Source of the DNA: an uncultured Collinsella sp. | GTDB lineage: Bacteria; Actinomycetota; Coriobacteriia; Coriobacteriales; Coriobacteriaceae | Direction: 5' to 3' | DNA: 14,022 nucleotides | Assembly (NCBI GenBank): GCA_902464035.1 | Contig: CABQHT010000052.1 | Location: 1-14,022, forward strand | Part shown: positions 13,761-14,022 of the stretch, in pieces | How the letters are laid out: every line of letters begins with the position of its first letter | Numbering within the stretch: position 1 is the first letter of the stretch | The notes under the pieces: generated by a model | Seen by the model: only the letters and a program-made list of their open reading frames with translations | What the model was told of the DNA's origin: nothing | The model's database searches: none | Position numbers and translations under genes: made by a program

Positions 13761-14022
13761 ATGACTGAGGTAGTAGAGGCGGCGGATCTTAAGTACGACG
13801 CCAAGGGGCTGATTCCTTGTGTGGTTCAGCAGTATGACACCGGCGAGGTGCTTATGGTTGCTTGGATGAACGAGGAATCGGTGGGGCTTACGCTCAAGAC
13901 CGGCACCACGTGGTTTTGGAGCCGCAGCCGCCAGGAGCTCTGGAACAAGGGCGCGACGAGCGGCAATATGCAGGAGGTCAAGGAGCTCTGGGCCGACTGC
14001 GATAGCGATACGCTGCTGGTCA
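13761..14022 (+). CDS. hisI: Phosphoribosyl-AMP cyclohydrolase (5' part, runs off the window)
   Basis: HisI opens the adenine ring of phosphoribosyl-AMP, the third step of the pathway. Eighty-seven codons are visible. They contain YDAKGLIPCVVQQYDTGEVLMVAWMN, given here as separate motifs YDAKGLIPC and VLMVAWMN, then TTWFWSRSRQELWNKGATSGN and ADCDSDTLL. The last segment carries the metal-binding Asp-Cys-Asp-x-Asp pattern of the family. Two adjacent ATGs stand at 13758 and 13761; the second has better spacing from GGGAG at 13751-13755. Whether a HisE domain is fused downstream cannot be seen. Confidence 0.93.
   Translation, partial: MTEVVEAADLKYDAKGLIPCVVQQYDTGEVLMVAWMNEESVGLTLKTGTTWFWSRSRQELWNKGATSGNMQEVKELWADCDSDTLLV

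Overview
The window is a GC-rich, gene-dense bacterial segment in which every recognisable gene lies on the + strand. The mixture of mannose-family PTS genes, an Amadori-sugar deglycase, a histidine operon with a short-form HisG fused to HisZ, and strong G/C-ending codon bias suggests a gut actinobacterium of the Coriobacteriia, most likely Collinsella or a close relative. That assignment is inference from style and family content; no rRNA or other marker gene is present.

Region 1 (1-1352) holds the last 14 codons of a gene that looks like a PTS EIID subunit, a strong intrinsic terminator, and a major facilitator transporter of unknown substrate.

Region 2 (1371-6117) is a complete catabolic operon: a putative operator/promoter built from TGGTAT half-sites, a FrlB/GfrF-type sugar isomerase (SIS) deglycase, the four subunits EIIA, EIIB, EIIC and EIID of a mannose-family PTS, and a FrlC-type 3-epimerase. 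The simplest reading is import and phosphorylation of fructoselysine (or a related Amadori or Heyns compound) by the PTS, cleavage to glucose-6-phosphate and the free amine by the deglycase, and entry of the C3 epimer (psicoselysine type) through the epimerase. Intrinsic-terminator-like hairpins sit after the deglycase and after EIID, so the operon is probably expressed in steps.

Region 3 (6223-14022) is a histidine biosynthesis operon: hisZ-hisG fused in one reading frame, hisD, hisC, hisB, hisH, hisA, hisF and the 5' part of hisI, which runs off the end. Together they cover the ATP phosphoribosyltransferase, PRA-CH, ProFAR isomerase, IGP synthase, IGP dehydratase, aminotransferase and dehydrogenase steps. 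hisE and histidinol-phosphate phosphatase are not in the window. Two palindromic extragenic elements interrupt it: a perfect 31-bp inverted repeat between hisB and hisH, and an approximately 95-nt imperfect palindrome between hisF and hisI.

The most notable points are the PTS-deglycase-epimerase combination without a kinase, the HisZ-HisG fusion, an Asp-to-Ala change at what looks like the second catalytic position of HisA, and the two palindromic elements inside the his operon. No CRISPR array, tRNA, rRNA, transposase gene or phage gene was found.
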